Below the pieces are notes generated by a model, which was not told the origin of the DNA, did not search any database, and saw nothing but the letters and a program-made list of their open reading frames with translations. The position numbers and the translations under genes were made by a program. From Teratosphaeria epicoccoides (Eukaryota; Ascomycota; Dothideomycetes; Mycosphaerellales; Teratosphaeriaceae), in NCBI GenBank assembly GCA_021401465.1, contig JADDMT010000034.1, forward strand, positions 248,001-312,000: a stretch of DNA of 64,000 bases. Reading direction: 5' to 3'. Shown piece after piece: positions 10,401 through 22,382 of this stretch. Positions within the stretch are counted from its first letter, which is position 1. Every line of letters begins with the position of its first letter.

Positions 10401-13400
10401 ATGACTTCATCGGCCACAGACGACTTCATGCGGATCATCAATCATGTGTTCCTCCCTCCGCAGCTTCCAGGAGCTGCGGACGACGAAGCTGCCGATGCTC
10501 TTGTTCTCGATGCGGCACGAGATGGACTCGACGCCATCAAGGAAGGTACATTATCATCGGAGGCCAACCGTTACTGACCGTTACATAGGGTCATCTGGAT
10601 GCAGATGCACGGAAGCCAGTCGAGCAATGCCTGTTCGTGCTTGCCACTCTGGAGAAAGTCAATGAGGATCAACTTGTCGAGAGTTTCGTTGGTCTGATGA
10701 GTGGCCAAACAATGGTGCGCAACGGACAAAACTCTCAACTTCTCGTATGAGTCTTGGATGAAATGCTGAATTCCATGTGCACTCCAGGCCGTACACGTCA
10801 AGGAGCAGAACGCTGCCGTCCTCATTACGCGCGAGTTTGACCTTCTGGTCTTTGAGCACTTCGAGCTATCGCCGGAGAATGAAGCGGTCTATTCCACTGT
10901 AGGCAGGCTGGTTCGTACCTTTCCTGCTGGAGCCATGGCTGTCGATGCTGCTCGGCTGCGCCAGCCAGGCTTCGCAGGCATGATCGCCAATACGCTTTCA
11001 ACAATGTCAAACCAGCCGGCGCCTGGCATGCTGCCAACAAGCAAAAAGTCGGGAAAAAGTCACGATGAAGAACGCGATACGGCACGTCCGGCGATTGTGT
11101 CCGAGCTTTTCTTCGGGATGCTGCTAGGCATAGGCAAGGCACATCCGACTTCATCAATCTCTAAGAACACCAGGGATGAGGTGATATGGGCAAATGCTCT
11201 GCGACCGTGGCGGAGGTCACCAATGTGGCTTCTGATACGTGTCGCCTTACAGCTAACGATTACAAGATCGGCGCACGGATCCCATATACTATACAAAAAG
11301 GTCATCGTCTTCATCATGAGTCGCATCTTACAGTCATCGGGTCGCCACAGCTTACCCGGCGATCTCACTTACGTTATGAATGCGAAGATCGACCAGCGCC
11401 GGCAAAAGCTGCTGGCCATGGATTCCGGCTTGTGTCATGATGCCGCTATTCTGGATATTGGGCGACTTCTGCGGGAAAGTAACGCCAGCAACGCAAATCG
11501 CTGGGCTGACATCCAGACGCGCGATGTTCGGCGACTCGATCTCGAGGGTTTACGACAGCTGAACTTCGCGCAGGACGCAGCTGTGACCTTGCCAGAGCTC
11601 GATGAGCACATCAGAAACATATACGACCGCTCGCCATACGATACTGGTTGCAATTTCTCGCCGTCACCGAAGTTGCTGCAGGAAGATCCGAGATCGCTCC
11701 CACCGCTTCCAAGTGGAGCAGTAGACCTTTTTACCGCAGCCAATGTCCAGCAAGTCGAGCAATGGGTTGTCCAGCATCTGGATCGATGGAAGAAAAGCAA
11801 CGCAAGCAATGCCTGCGTCCAGTTGTGCAGGTTGATCAAAGAGTATCACCAGCTCACGGTACAAATATACGCGAACAACCCCGAAGGCATGTCCGTCATG
11901 CTGCTCACGGTCCTGGAGCTTTGGTTATCCTGCGATCAGGCAGCTCTTGAAGCTTGCCCTCTCTTGGAAGACTATGCAGACGGTGTCCACACCGCAGCTC
12001 TTCAGAATCTCTTGCTCCCCTCGGTTGTTCAGATGGAACGCCTCTCTCGTATCGAACAGTACCTAGCAGCTCGCAAAGCCAAGTCCAAGTATGGGTCGCA
12101 TCTGCTGTCCGACGTGAGTAGCAATGTGAGCTTTGCCTGCCGCTTTTACGATCAATCTACGCGCCATCAGATGCTCCGAGACTCGATTGTCTCTGAGGCG
12201 GAGAGAAGCCGAGAGCAGAAGCTGGCGGAATTGGCGACGGTCCAAGCTGAGTACCATCGTCTGAATGCGTTACATCGCCAATCCAAATGCGAATATATAA
12301 CGAGAGTGGTCGATACTTGGTGTAACCCTCCCGAAACCCGGACATCTCACAACTCGAGCTGCCAGAGATGCCGTTACGCCTCTCAGCGCGACAAGCTCTC
12401 GATCAAAATCTTCGAGTGGCCGCTGCCAAACAGAAGAAATGAAGAAAAAGCGGTCGTTTTCGAGCTCGATTGTCCAGAGTGGTTCGTATACTGGCGCGAA
12501 GCACGGATGTTCATCTTACATGAGGTCTTGAGGGGAAAGCGGCACAGGACCGGTCTGCGTTCATCGTATCAGCTGTCTTCAAACGACCCACATCTTACGA
12601 ATCGCTTTCGCTCGTCGGTCATGCGTGTTGGCCTGTTATCTGAGGACAAGCCCGCAGTTGTCACGCATTACCAAAACAAAAACAACGTACAGGCTTTGAC
12701 GGAGTCGATGGTCTGCTTGCCCAACGGCCTGAAATATCGGTATTACGACTCGTGTACTGGCGCGTTTGTTGGAAATTGTACATTCGACAATGATCTTGCA
12801 ATGGCCTGCAGCTATACCTTGCCGTCAAGAGCGCTTTCAATGCAGCGATTTCTTTTCCGGCCGGCTTCTGCTCCCGACGGTGAGCCTCCCAACGCCGTTA
12901 TCGCCGCAAGCTCGGACGTCTGCCCGGACCATATGACATTAGAAGAGTACAGAGAGCTCTGCACTCTACCACTAGGACATCGGATCCAGTGGTCCAACAT
13001 CCGGCTTCAATTGGCCATGCCCACTGTGGACTTCAAGAAGCCAGAAACCACCTTGGTAATCCTTCAATGCATCCACCAGGCTGGGCCGGCCTCGCATGAC
13101 CATCAGCTACTGCGTGAATCGCATGCCGAGTTTCAGTCTGATTGGGAAGCCTTGTCCATGTTGCAGGTCCTCGAACCTGCTTTGGAGAGGGTCAAAAAGA
13201 ACTGGGAGTCGGTACAAGCTCTCAGTCTCTTTGTCGCCATCGCTTTGCGGGTTTTGTCGCTCAACGCTGCGGCTAAGGATGCCTCGCTTTCTTTTCTAAA
13301 AACTGCTCGAGCTATTGCGGTTGATTGGGTCAATACTCTACGCGACTGCGCATTCCGAGCAGAGAATCACACAGAGCAGACTGAGTTTGTTGCGAAAAGC

Positions 13401-16400
13401 GTAGAGGTCGCTCTTATTTGTGCCGGCACCTTCAACGTTGACGACGAATATCTTGATGAGATATTGCAGTCTGCTCAAGATACGGCAGTCTTGATACAAG
13501 CCTCAATCGTAGTGCATGAAGGTACTTGCTCTCCAAGTGGGTGGAAGCATGATGAAAGCATTCTTCATCTTCGGTTCCAACGCCTACTTCACCGGTGCTA
13601 CCGCATACTTGGGCGGAATCAAACTGGGATCAACGCGGCAATCAAACAAGCTTGGCCAGCATATATACCGGGCGCCGGCGGTTGGCATCCAGTAGCCGAA
13701 CATTGGATCACGACGACTACGCCATCTGTCGGCAATGGTCGTTCGATGCGTGTGGATTACGACCTATTGAGTGGCGAGCTCCTCGTGGACGGCTCACCCC
13801 TGGACACACCACCACAAATCTATCGAGACCAGCAACTTTACAAAACGCTCTTCGGCCGATCTATAGTCGAGGTGATGCCTAGCTCAAGTGCCGGGTTCAG
13901 ATTCACTGCCAAGCGTACTTGGGGAGACTTTGTCGTGCAGCTTGGTATATTTGATGGGCAGATCACCATTCGGGCTAGCAAGGGTGGTCGCATTTACGAG
14001 ACGTTACCTAGCACCCTTTTGCGCGGGACATACCCGCATCACTTTCTAACGCACTATGTGTTGTGGTACAGCCTCGACGACGGAACCATTGATTTTCGGC
14101 CTGTCGACCAGCCCTGGAGGTCTGACCGTTCTGGGAAATGGACTTTGAAGCCAGCAACCACGGTCAACACCTGGGAACTCGTTAAGAACGGTTCTTGTGT
14201 ACTTGGTGTCAGCAATCAGACAGCACGGGCAATATCTCGGATTCTGGAACCTCTCGCAGAGCGATGCCACATACATTGTGTCCTGAACCCGCCGCGCACA
14301 CAGGTAGAGATCGATCTACCTTGCTTGAGACTGGGCTTCTACTTGACAAAGAAGACTTCTCAATTACTATCACGCGAGTACCGACCCATGGCCGTTGACC
14401 CTAACCAGACGCTTGGGACCTTGATAGGTTTCTTAAACAAGCTGCTGCTGCATACGCCTGGCGAAAGTGACCGCACCGTTCTGATATTGGAATCCGACAT
14501 AACATACAACAAGCAGGGAGATCACGTCATCAGCCGGGTGACTGATCGCGCCAGCTGCAAAGTACATGCGCTCGCCGTCGACGAGACACTCCATCGCCTG
14601 CAGGACAACGGAGATGTCAGCTGCAGGCTCTACACAGCCTACCTCCATGCACTGACAGCATACTGCCTGCCTGATCCACTCATTGGTCATACCGGTAAGC
14701 AACAGTGAGTACTCCACGATGAAACAGCTGCTGATGCAATGTGCGTTGTATCAGGCACCGAGGAGGCCTTGAGCATCCTGCGCTCGAAAGCCACAGAATC
14801 GTTCGAACAGCTTTCGCGATCCGACGTAGATCTGCTTGGCAAAATCTCTGATCTGAGCCCTGGTCGACGTTATTATCCAGCTCATGAACGCGTTATGCAG
14901 CAAGTCGATTGGGACCATGGTATTAGCTTTATGTCCCAGCATGGAGATTTTCCTGCCGTCGTTGCAGGCCTCCTGCAGATATCAGAGTTCTACCAGATAT
15001 TCGGGTCGAACGCTGGATTCACTTTCTCGAGGTCAAGGGATACCGACGAGTCCTTGCGGTTGAGAGACACCATGCGCTCTTCTACATTCCGAGTGTTCGG
15101 TTTCGGAGCTGAACACCAAACGACTGCACATGACGTGCCGTATGCTGCGCGAGACAGAGGCGTTCTGTCTGCCGGCGCTCGTGACGTCGCTAATATGTCT
15201 GGACTCTTCTTCCGAGCCGGTCATGCCCGTGACAGCGAGATGGCACCGCATGTTGATCTGTGGCACATCATGCTAGGGGTGATATCTGAAGTGCCCGGGC
15301 CCTCTCTGAAAATCGAGACTGCCAGCATCTGCTACCAACCCGACGCACTCGAGGCAGGCAATCGAAGCACGCTTTCCAAATTACTCCCACTCCACAGATG
15401 GCTCAGGAAGGCAGATCGAACAAAGCACATGTTCGCGGTGGGTATGTGGCTTTCCACTCTGGCCTTCGCGGATGACGCGCAGATGGATTTCTTGAGGATA
15501 TTGGCAATGATCTTCAAGTCAGAGCGAGTCGCCTCGATACACGCGCCTCAAGTCGACTTGTTCAGGATTCGTTCTGGGCTTCGTTGCGAGAGGTCGGACG
15601 TTGAGACCTTTGTTAGGCGACATAGCCTGGATTACGCGAGCTGCCCGGAGCACCTACTCCCGCGCCGGCCAAACGAGCAAACCCAGGCATGGAGTGACCG
15701 CTGCTATGATGCCTGGCGCGCTACTAGCGAGGCTGTTATTGATCAAGTGTCAAACGCCGTCTGGACACAGTGGCGATGTGAAATACCAACAATGCCGTCC
15801 ATCGAGGGCGTTGCCAAGTATATCGACATGGCAAGCGCCATGGCTGACATCAGGGGTCACTTTCAAAGGTTGTATGACAATACGCTTTTGAAGGCGTATC
15901 TGGAACAGATTCAAGACACTGTCCAAAATCTGCACGCAGAGGAAGTCCCGCTGCCCAGTCTAGTCTCGCGAGCCGCACCGCTCCCAAGAAGATTCCAGGG
16001 ATTCGTATTGGAACAGGATCTCTTCTCGCATACACCACCGCCTGTGTCGCATGCTTGCAAGATGCTGGGCCCTTCTTACATTGAAAAGCCAAGGCTCACA
16101 TCTCAATCTCAGAACCGGATGCTACAGTCGCTTCTGGCGAAAACTCGACTCGCTTTTGGTCATTCTCTGTATGAGGCCAGGTACTTCGACGATCTCAGGG
16201 ATAGAGTGAATGCTCTTGAGCAGAGGGAGGAAGCGGGCATGCTGGTGGCGGAGAATCCCAATAGCAAGACTCTCGAGAGCTACCTGCTACAATGTGTCTC
16301 ACTCTGCGGCGACATTTACCAGGCTCTCGCCTCCGCTGTGCAGACGGCGCCTGCGATAGCCGGCGCTGCGGAAGTAAACCGACTCCCACGCACCTCGCCG

Positions 16401-19400
16401 ATCTTCTTCCTCCGGCAGCTGGCCCACGATCGCTGGTCAACACTCCCACAAGCCTGGCGCCAAAGCATTGTTAGCTACGGCTTGGCGCTGACTGCCACAC
16501 AACGCGCTGAAAGGCTGTTGAGGCTTTCCCGCGCCCACAGACATGAAGATCTGCAGAAGGAGTTTTGCAATATCGGTCACACTAACTGGGATCCACTCGA
16601 GTACCCAGAATCGCTCTTGATGGAAGTCGAAAGCGGCATCATGATACGAGAAGTGCAGCAGGAGATTGCTCGCGAAGTTTGCAGCCCTTCGTCAGACAGC
16701 AGAAACGCTGTTATGCAGCTGAACATGGGCGAGGGCAAGTCGAGCGTCAGTACGTATACTCATATCCGTTAACCCAGTGACGTACAGAAAGTTGACGGTG
16801 ATATAGTTGTCCCCATTTCTGCGGCAAACCTTGCAAATGGCCAGCGCCTTGTGAGAGTCTTCACCGGCAAGCCGCAGTCAAAGCAAATGGCACAGATGCT
16901 CATCTCCAAGCTTGGCGGTCTGCTAAATCGGCGGGTGTATTACCTGCCTTTCTCAAGGTCGGTAAGGCTCACGACGTCGACAGCGGAAGCCTTGTCGACA
17001 ATGCTCCACGATTGCACAGCGACGGGTGGCATTCTGCTCGTGCAGCCTGAGCATATACTCTCTCTCCAGCTCATGGCCCTAGAGAGCTATATCGGCGCCA
17101 AGCACGACGTGGGAAAGTCCGTCATGAAAACACTCGACTTCTTGGACTGCCAGTCTCGCGACATTGTGGACGAGAGTGACGAGAACTTCAGCGTGCGATT
17201 TGAGCTCATCTACACCATGGGAATGCAACGAACAACGGAGCTGAGCCCCACACGATGGTTCCTGCTGCACCAAGTATTGGGTATCATGAGAAATGTCATC
17301 CCAGAAGTCTTGAAGCGGTGTCCCGACTGTATTGAGATTACAAATGGTCCACCAGGTAGTTTCCCACGGGTCCGTATACTTGCTGAAGCTGGTGGCGATT
17401 TTCTCGTGCAGCTCCTGGCGACGCGCGTTTGCAGATATGGACTTCGTGGATTTCAATTCGCCCGGCAGAGTCCACAATACCGCGAAGCAGTCCGAAGATA
17501 CCTCGTTCAGCGGTCTCTGTCCGAAGAAGATCAGCGAGAAGTAGAGGAGGGTCCAATGTGGACCGATACGATACGGCCCAGATTGCTCGTACTCCGTGGC
17601 CTGCTTGCGTGTGGAATTTTATCGTTTGCCTTTAGTCAGAAGCGGTGGCGCGTCGACTATGGGTTTGCCTCTACCAGTAGGTCGCCGCCAACCAGGCTGG
17701 CCGTACCGTACCGTGCCAAGGACAGCCCTGCACCACGCAGCGAGTTCTCCCACCCCGATGTGGTGATGCTGCTCACGTCGTTGTCGTATTACTATCATGG
17801 TGTCGAAAATGAAGATCTGTTTGCGGCTTTTCACCACCTCATGAATTCCGACCAGAGAGACATGGAGTACCAGGAGTGGGTCCGGGACTCGAACGCCTTA
17901 CCAGCATGCTTCAGACAGCTGCAAGGCGTTAATCTGAAGGACAGGGCACAATGCATCAGGGAGCTCTTCCCAGCATTGCGCGAGGGCAAAGCCGTGGTCG
18001 ACTACTTCTTGTCTCATTTTGTGTTTCCGAAAGAGATGAAAGAATTCCCAGACAAACTCTCTGCATCTGGATGGGATCTGGGCAAGTGCAAGCCCAACGC
18101 AATGCTGACGACCGGATTTTCTGGTACGAATGACTTGCGTGAGCTTCTGCCGCTCGATGTCGTTTATCTCGACTTGCCAAACCAGAAACATATCAACGCC
18201 ACAGTGCTTGGGCATCTCCTCAGGCCAGAAAGTGAGGTGCATATGCTGCATGTGGCCACTAAAGGTGCATCTGATGCAGAACATCTGCTAGAAATGGTGC
18301 TGAACCTCCATCCTCCCGTCCAGGTCATTCTCGACGTGGGCGCTCAGGTTCTGGAATTGGACAACCTCGGGGTGGCCGAGGCCTGGCTGAAAGCTCATGT
18401 GTCCGATGAGGTCGAGGCTGTGGTCTTTGTGGACGACAAGCATAATATATGCGTAGTCGATCGTCAGAGCAGAGTGAGCCTTCTGCGCACGTCGTCTTAC
18501 CTGTCCCGCATGGAATCGTGCCTCGTCTTCCTGGATGAGGCGCACACCCGCGGCATCGATCTTAAGCTCCCTCGCTACTTTAGAGCTGCCATTACCTGTG
18601 GACCGCGTCTCACGAAGGACCGCCTTGCGCAAGCCTGCATGAGGCTTCGAGAACTTGGACATGGCCAAACGGTCGCCTTCTGCGTGCCCGTCGATGTCGA
18701 GCGCAAGCTTCGGCAAATATTTCAAAAATCTTCCGAAGATGAGATCCACGTTGACGATGTTCTTGCGTGGTCCCATCTCCGAGACATTTGCCGATATCCG
18801 TCGAAGCATGCCGCTCTGGGCGCTGCAAGGCGAGCGTTTCGTCCGCCAAGAGAAGCTGTGGACAGCAGCACGACTGGAACCCGGCCATACATCTTTGACA
18901 CAAGCACATGCTCGAAAGTTCCTCGAGCAAGAGGCGCAAACGATCGAGGATCGCTATAGTATTCGATCCGATCAGACGCTGGCTGCGCGATTCGCTCAGG
19001 ACATTGATCCGCGGATTCAATGCATCGCGGCCAGATGCGAGCAGGTTGGAGACTCTCGTGATGACAGCGCTGGATTTTTGGAAGAGCAGGAGCGCGAGCT
19101 ATCACCAGAGACCGAGCAGGAGCGGGAAGTGCAGCGTGCGCCTCCAGCACAGCCAGCTGCGCACAACCTTCATGCTGATGTGAGGCACTTTGCTATGACC
19201 GGCAAGCGCATCGCCGATTCGCCTGCATACTCTCCTGCGTTCGTATTCTTTGCAAAGACTCGGGCGGAACGGTTCTACACCGCAGATCTGATGCGACATT
19301 GCGACTCTCTCCTCGCCACGCAGGACTATTGGTCTACGATTGTGGATGAGAATGCAGACTCCAAGGTGGACGCGTTTGTGCGATCAGTGCAGTGGGTGCT

Positions 19401-19932
19401 GACCTCCTGTGCACCAGGAACGAATGTGGTGGATTTCGCTCTGGTCATCAGCCCGTACGAGGCGAATGCGCTTTACCGCGACATGCCGGCATCCAGCGGA
19501 GCAGCTCTGCACCTGTACAAGCCACGCGTCAACTCCGGATACGAGGCGTTGGACACGCTTGCTTTCCACACCGTTTCAGGCAGAGGACGCGAGCGTTTGT
19601 CGTTCCCGCGCGCGCGGGCCGCAGAGCTCAATCTGTTTGCAGGACAGTTGTATCTCAGTGGATATGAAGACTACCTGGAGACGTGTACGCTGGTGGGGCT
19701 TTCGGCCACCGCAGCGAGGGGGCTTTCGAGCCGCCAGCTCGACTGCACGCGCCGAGTCGACTTTTTGGACGCGATCTTGTCGATTCGACAGTCTGGGGAC
19801 AATATCGCGAAGACGGATATCGGCGCTTTGCTTGATGGGACGGACTTTGGCCCGGAAGAGTTGGAGCGTGGGTGTGGTGGAGTGGAGTGGCGTGGAGTGG
19901 AGCGGCGTGGAGTGGAGCGGCGTGGAGTGTGA
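10401..19932 (+). CDS. Giant DUF6606/DUF3638/DUF3645 P-loop protein, one frame break
   Basis: Five exons: 10401-10545, 10605-10714, 10788-14694, 14755-16749, 16807-19932, with introns of 59, 73, 60 and 57 bp, encoding about 3,093 residues. The family start INHVFLPPQLPG (DUF6606) is present. Exon 3 to 4 splices to DPLIGHTGTEEAL. Exon 4 to 5 completes a Walker-A-like NMGEGKSSVIVP (~2044-2055), the DUF3638 hallmark. DUF3645 follows with LTTGFSGTNDLRELLPLD, then a helicase-like DEAH box in LVFLDEAHTRGIDLKLP (~2629). The frame shifts by one base at the CCC of 18772-18774: DVLAWS is in one frame and ISETFADIRRSMPLW in the next, and removing one C joins them as in relatives. The function is unproven; as I recall, automated pipelines often call relatives ubiquitinyl hydrolase. 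The C-terminus ends in a GVERR repeat. Confidence 0.88.
19880..19930 (+). repeat. 15-bp minisatellite coding the GVERR tail
   Basis: The unit GTGGAGTGGAGCGGC occurs twice with degenerate partial copies on both sides. Read in the frame of the giant gene it makes a five-residue repeat (GVEWR, GVERR, GVERR, GV) immediately before the stop. Unit length divisible by three keeps the frame if copy number varies. Confidence 0.85.
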
Positions 19933-20449
19933 TGCAGCCAACAACAAAACAAAAGCTGCTTCGCGTCCGACGCGAGGTAGGTGACAGGTGCATGTGTCAG
20001 CGTGACCCACTGACCCGCCGGTTCGGTCCGGTCGACGAGAAGGCGTTCGCGCGTGTCCTCGTACTGGTGTAGTGCGACCTCCTGGGAGTCCGAGCTTCCT
20101 GTTCCTGAACCGCGCGCGCGCTAGCCGGTCCCGACTCCCGGGTCTCATCATGATTCAGTCCATGTGATGAACAGCCTAGTGTGCAGTGTGGTGATGTGGT
20201 GATGATGACGACGATGATGATGATCCTCCTCGATGCATGTGCCTCAGGTCTCAGATGATACGGACCCACCCAGCAGCATTATTCATGTTGACACCTGACT
20301 CACGTTCCACCATTTCCTCATTCCTCTGGCGTCACAGCCTCGGTGCATCCCTTGCTACCAACGTCGGCGTGCACCAACACTGCATTCTCTACCCGTAGAG
20401 GTGGGAGAGAGCACTTGGCACTTTTCTACAGCCCTCGGCCCCAGCCATC
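19933..20449. other. Intergenic with a GAT/GAC triplet run
   Basis: A 517-bp gap between the giant gene and the patatin gene. It holds a short imperfect GAT/GAC microsatellite near 20190-20226. The right part should be the patatin promoter. I see no gene. Confidence 0.5.
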
Positions 20450-22222
20450 ATGGAAGAAGCAACATCGAGCGCGCCTTCTGTGTCGGGGCCGGAGGAGCTG
20501 AGGAAGCCGAGGCGGCTGGTAGAAGGCGATATGGGCGCCAGCACGTCTTCGGTGAGAACAGACATGTCTCCTGTCCAGCACTCCAGGGCGCCGAGTGTGA
20601 GACGGAGAGCAGAGACGCACGACTCCGACAAAGCGGGCCGGAGCTGGGCGAGAGAGGTGGAGGATGCCTGGTGGCCCTGCATCTTGACATTGGACGGTGG
20701 CGGCATCCGAGGCTATAGCAGCTTGTTGATATTACAGGCGTTGATGCACGAGGTGTGGCTGTGGGAACAGAAGCTGCATCAAGAGGATGCCGAGGACGCG
20801 AAAACTTCGGAGAGAGAACGAATGGATGGACCCTCATCTGCGACATCTGCGACAGTGGCCGCTGCAGATTCCACCCAAGCATTACCGGGAGCGAGAGCCG
20901 ACGCAGAACGGGTCGAAGGTCGATATGGAGTAACAGTGCCAACGCCACCACAAGAGACGATGTCTCCGGCTCCAGCATCCCGAACCGTGCATCGAGACAA
21001 GCTCACGACAAGCGTCACCGCCAAGAAAGCCTTGAGCGAGGAGGAGCTGCTCCCCTGTCATTATTTTGACTTCATGTATGGCACGTCGACAGGCGGACTA
21101 ATCGCAACAATACTCGGTCGTCTACGCATGACAGTCTCGGAGGGCCTCGATTTATATAGGAAGGTGGGCGATGACCTTTTCGGTCGGCGTAAGAGTAACA
21201 TCCCACTCATGACGAGGTATTACCACGAGCCGCTGGAGAAAGCCGTGCAGGACATTGTAGGCGTCCGTTGCCACGAGCACGAGGGTTGCGACGGCAAAAG
21301 CGATCTGCATCCGTGGGACAGCCATCTCCTCGATGAGGTCCTGGGCTTGCAGGTGCCGTTTGATGTTGACAGGCCGAGGGTGTGCCAGTCATGCTGTCTG
21401 ACAGCAACTCACGACCAGAACATTTCTGAGGCATACCTGCTGCGATCCTACCCGCACTACTATGCAGAGACGGCGCCGAATTGGATCACCCGGTACAACG
21501 AGGGAGCAGATGAGCTCCCAATATGGAAGGTCGCCAGAGCAACGAGCGCCGCACCATTCTTCTTCGACCTGGTGCAGCATGAGGTTGCAGGCGTGATGAA
21601 GTCCTTCAAGGACGGCGGAATCCGAGAGAACAACCCCGTTGGAGCTGCGCTCAGCGAGTTCCACTCTCTCTATGATGGGAAGGCGGACTCGCCGGCACTG
21701 GTGCTCTCCGTCGGCACTGGTCTGCCCGATCAAAGTCAGGACGGCTTCGCTAGTGCTGGCTCTGGCGCGTTTGGCCGACTGCCGTTCGTGTCCAAGTTCC
21801 TGGAGAAACGTGCAGTGGTTCAAAATCTGTTGATTAAGTACACGGAAGGCGAGAAGCAGCACCATTCCATGCGAGATTACGCCCACGGCGAGAATACCTG
21901 GTACAAACGCCTCAATGTTTCCGATGGGTTGCAGAATATTCCTCTCGATGACTGGCGGAGAGGCGAATGGCATGGCCAGACGGACACAGCCGGGGGCGCC
22001 AGCTTGACACATATGGAGGAGGTGACAGCAATGTATCTGGATCGGGATTATGATCCGGCGGTGGACTCGTATGCGCCGCCCCAAACCATGCTGGTGCAAG
22101 CGGCGGAGAAGCTGGTGAGACAGCGGAGGGCAAGGGAGCAGGTGGGCGGTGAACGTTGGGACGCGTTCATTGGCAGTCGATTGCATCGGAAGCAAGATAA
22201 TGCCAATGGCCATGTGAGCTGA
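20450..22222 (+). CDS. Patatin-like phospholipase
   Basis: A 590-residue intronless serine lipid hydrolase. The oxyanion-hole motif DGGGIRG is at 82-88, the nucleophile elbow GTSTGG at 211-216 (catalytic Ser213), and the dyad aspartate is in KDGGIRENNP (Asp388). Family enzymes release fatty acids from phospholipids or acylglycerols using a Ser-Asp dyad. Between the oxyanion loop and the elbow is an unusually long ~110-residue Ala/Ser/Thr-rich insert (about 100-200). Between the elbow and the Asp lies a cysteine/histidine-rich patch (VGVRCHEHEGCDGK, VCQSCC) that could be a small metal site. No signal peptide or membrane segment is seen, so it is probably cytosolic. All three catalytic elements are present, so it should be active. 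Confidence 0.9.
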   Translation: MEEATSSAPSVSGPEELRKPRRLVEGDMGASTSSVRTDMSPVQHSRAPSVRRRAETHDSDKAGRSWAREVEDAWWPCILTLDGGGIRGYSSLLILQALMHEVWLWEQKLHQEDAEDAKTSERERMDGPSSATSATVAAADSTQALPGARADAERVEGRYGVTVPTPPQETMSPAPASRTVHRDKLTTSVTAKKALSEEELLPCHYFDFMYGTSTGGLIATILGRLRMTVSEGLDLYRKVGDDLFGRRKSNIPLMTRYYHEPLEKAVQDIVGVRCHEHEGCDGKSDLHPWDSHLLDEVLGLQVPFDVDRPRVCQSCCLTATHDQNISEAYLLRSYPHYYAETAPNWITRYNEGADELPIWKVARATSAAPFFFDLVQHEVAGVMKSFKDGGIRENNPVGAALSEFHSLYDGKADSPALVLSVGTGLPDQSQDGFASAGSGAFGRLPFVSKFLEKRAVVQNLLIKYTEGEKQHHSMRDYAHGENTWYKRLNVSDGLQNIPLDDWRRGEWHGQTDTAGGASLTHMEEVTAMYLDRDYDPAVDSYAPPQTMLVQAAEKLVRQRRAREQVGGERWDAFIGSRLHRKQDNANGHVS

Positions 22223-22382
22223 CCCACGTGTCAAACGGCAGCCGTGCTCGGGCAGTCAGTCAACATCCGACAGCCAATCATGAGGGTTGTCGACCGACTG
22301 AGTAGCCGTCAAGTCGTGAGAATGGCAGTCGATGAGCCAGCGTGCTGTCAGGTAGACACTCAACGACTGAGTAAAGGAATGC

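Noticed and set aside
19409..20151. 191-codon frames on both strands rich in Glu/Trp/Val/Ser or His/Ser/Thr/Pro
   Set aside because: They come from reading the GTGGAGTGGAGCGGC minisatellite and the 3' end of the giant gene in other frames.
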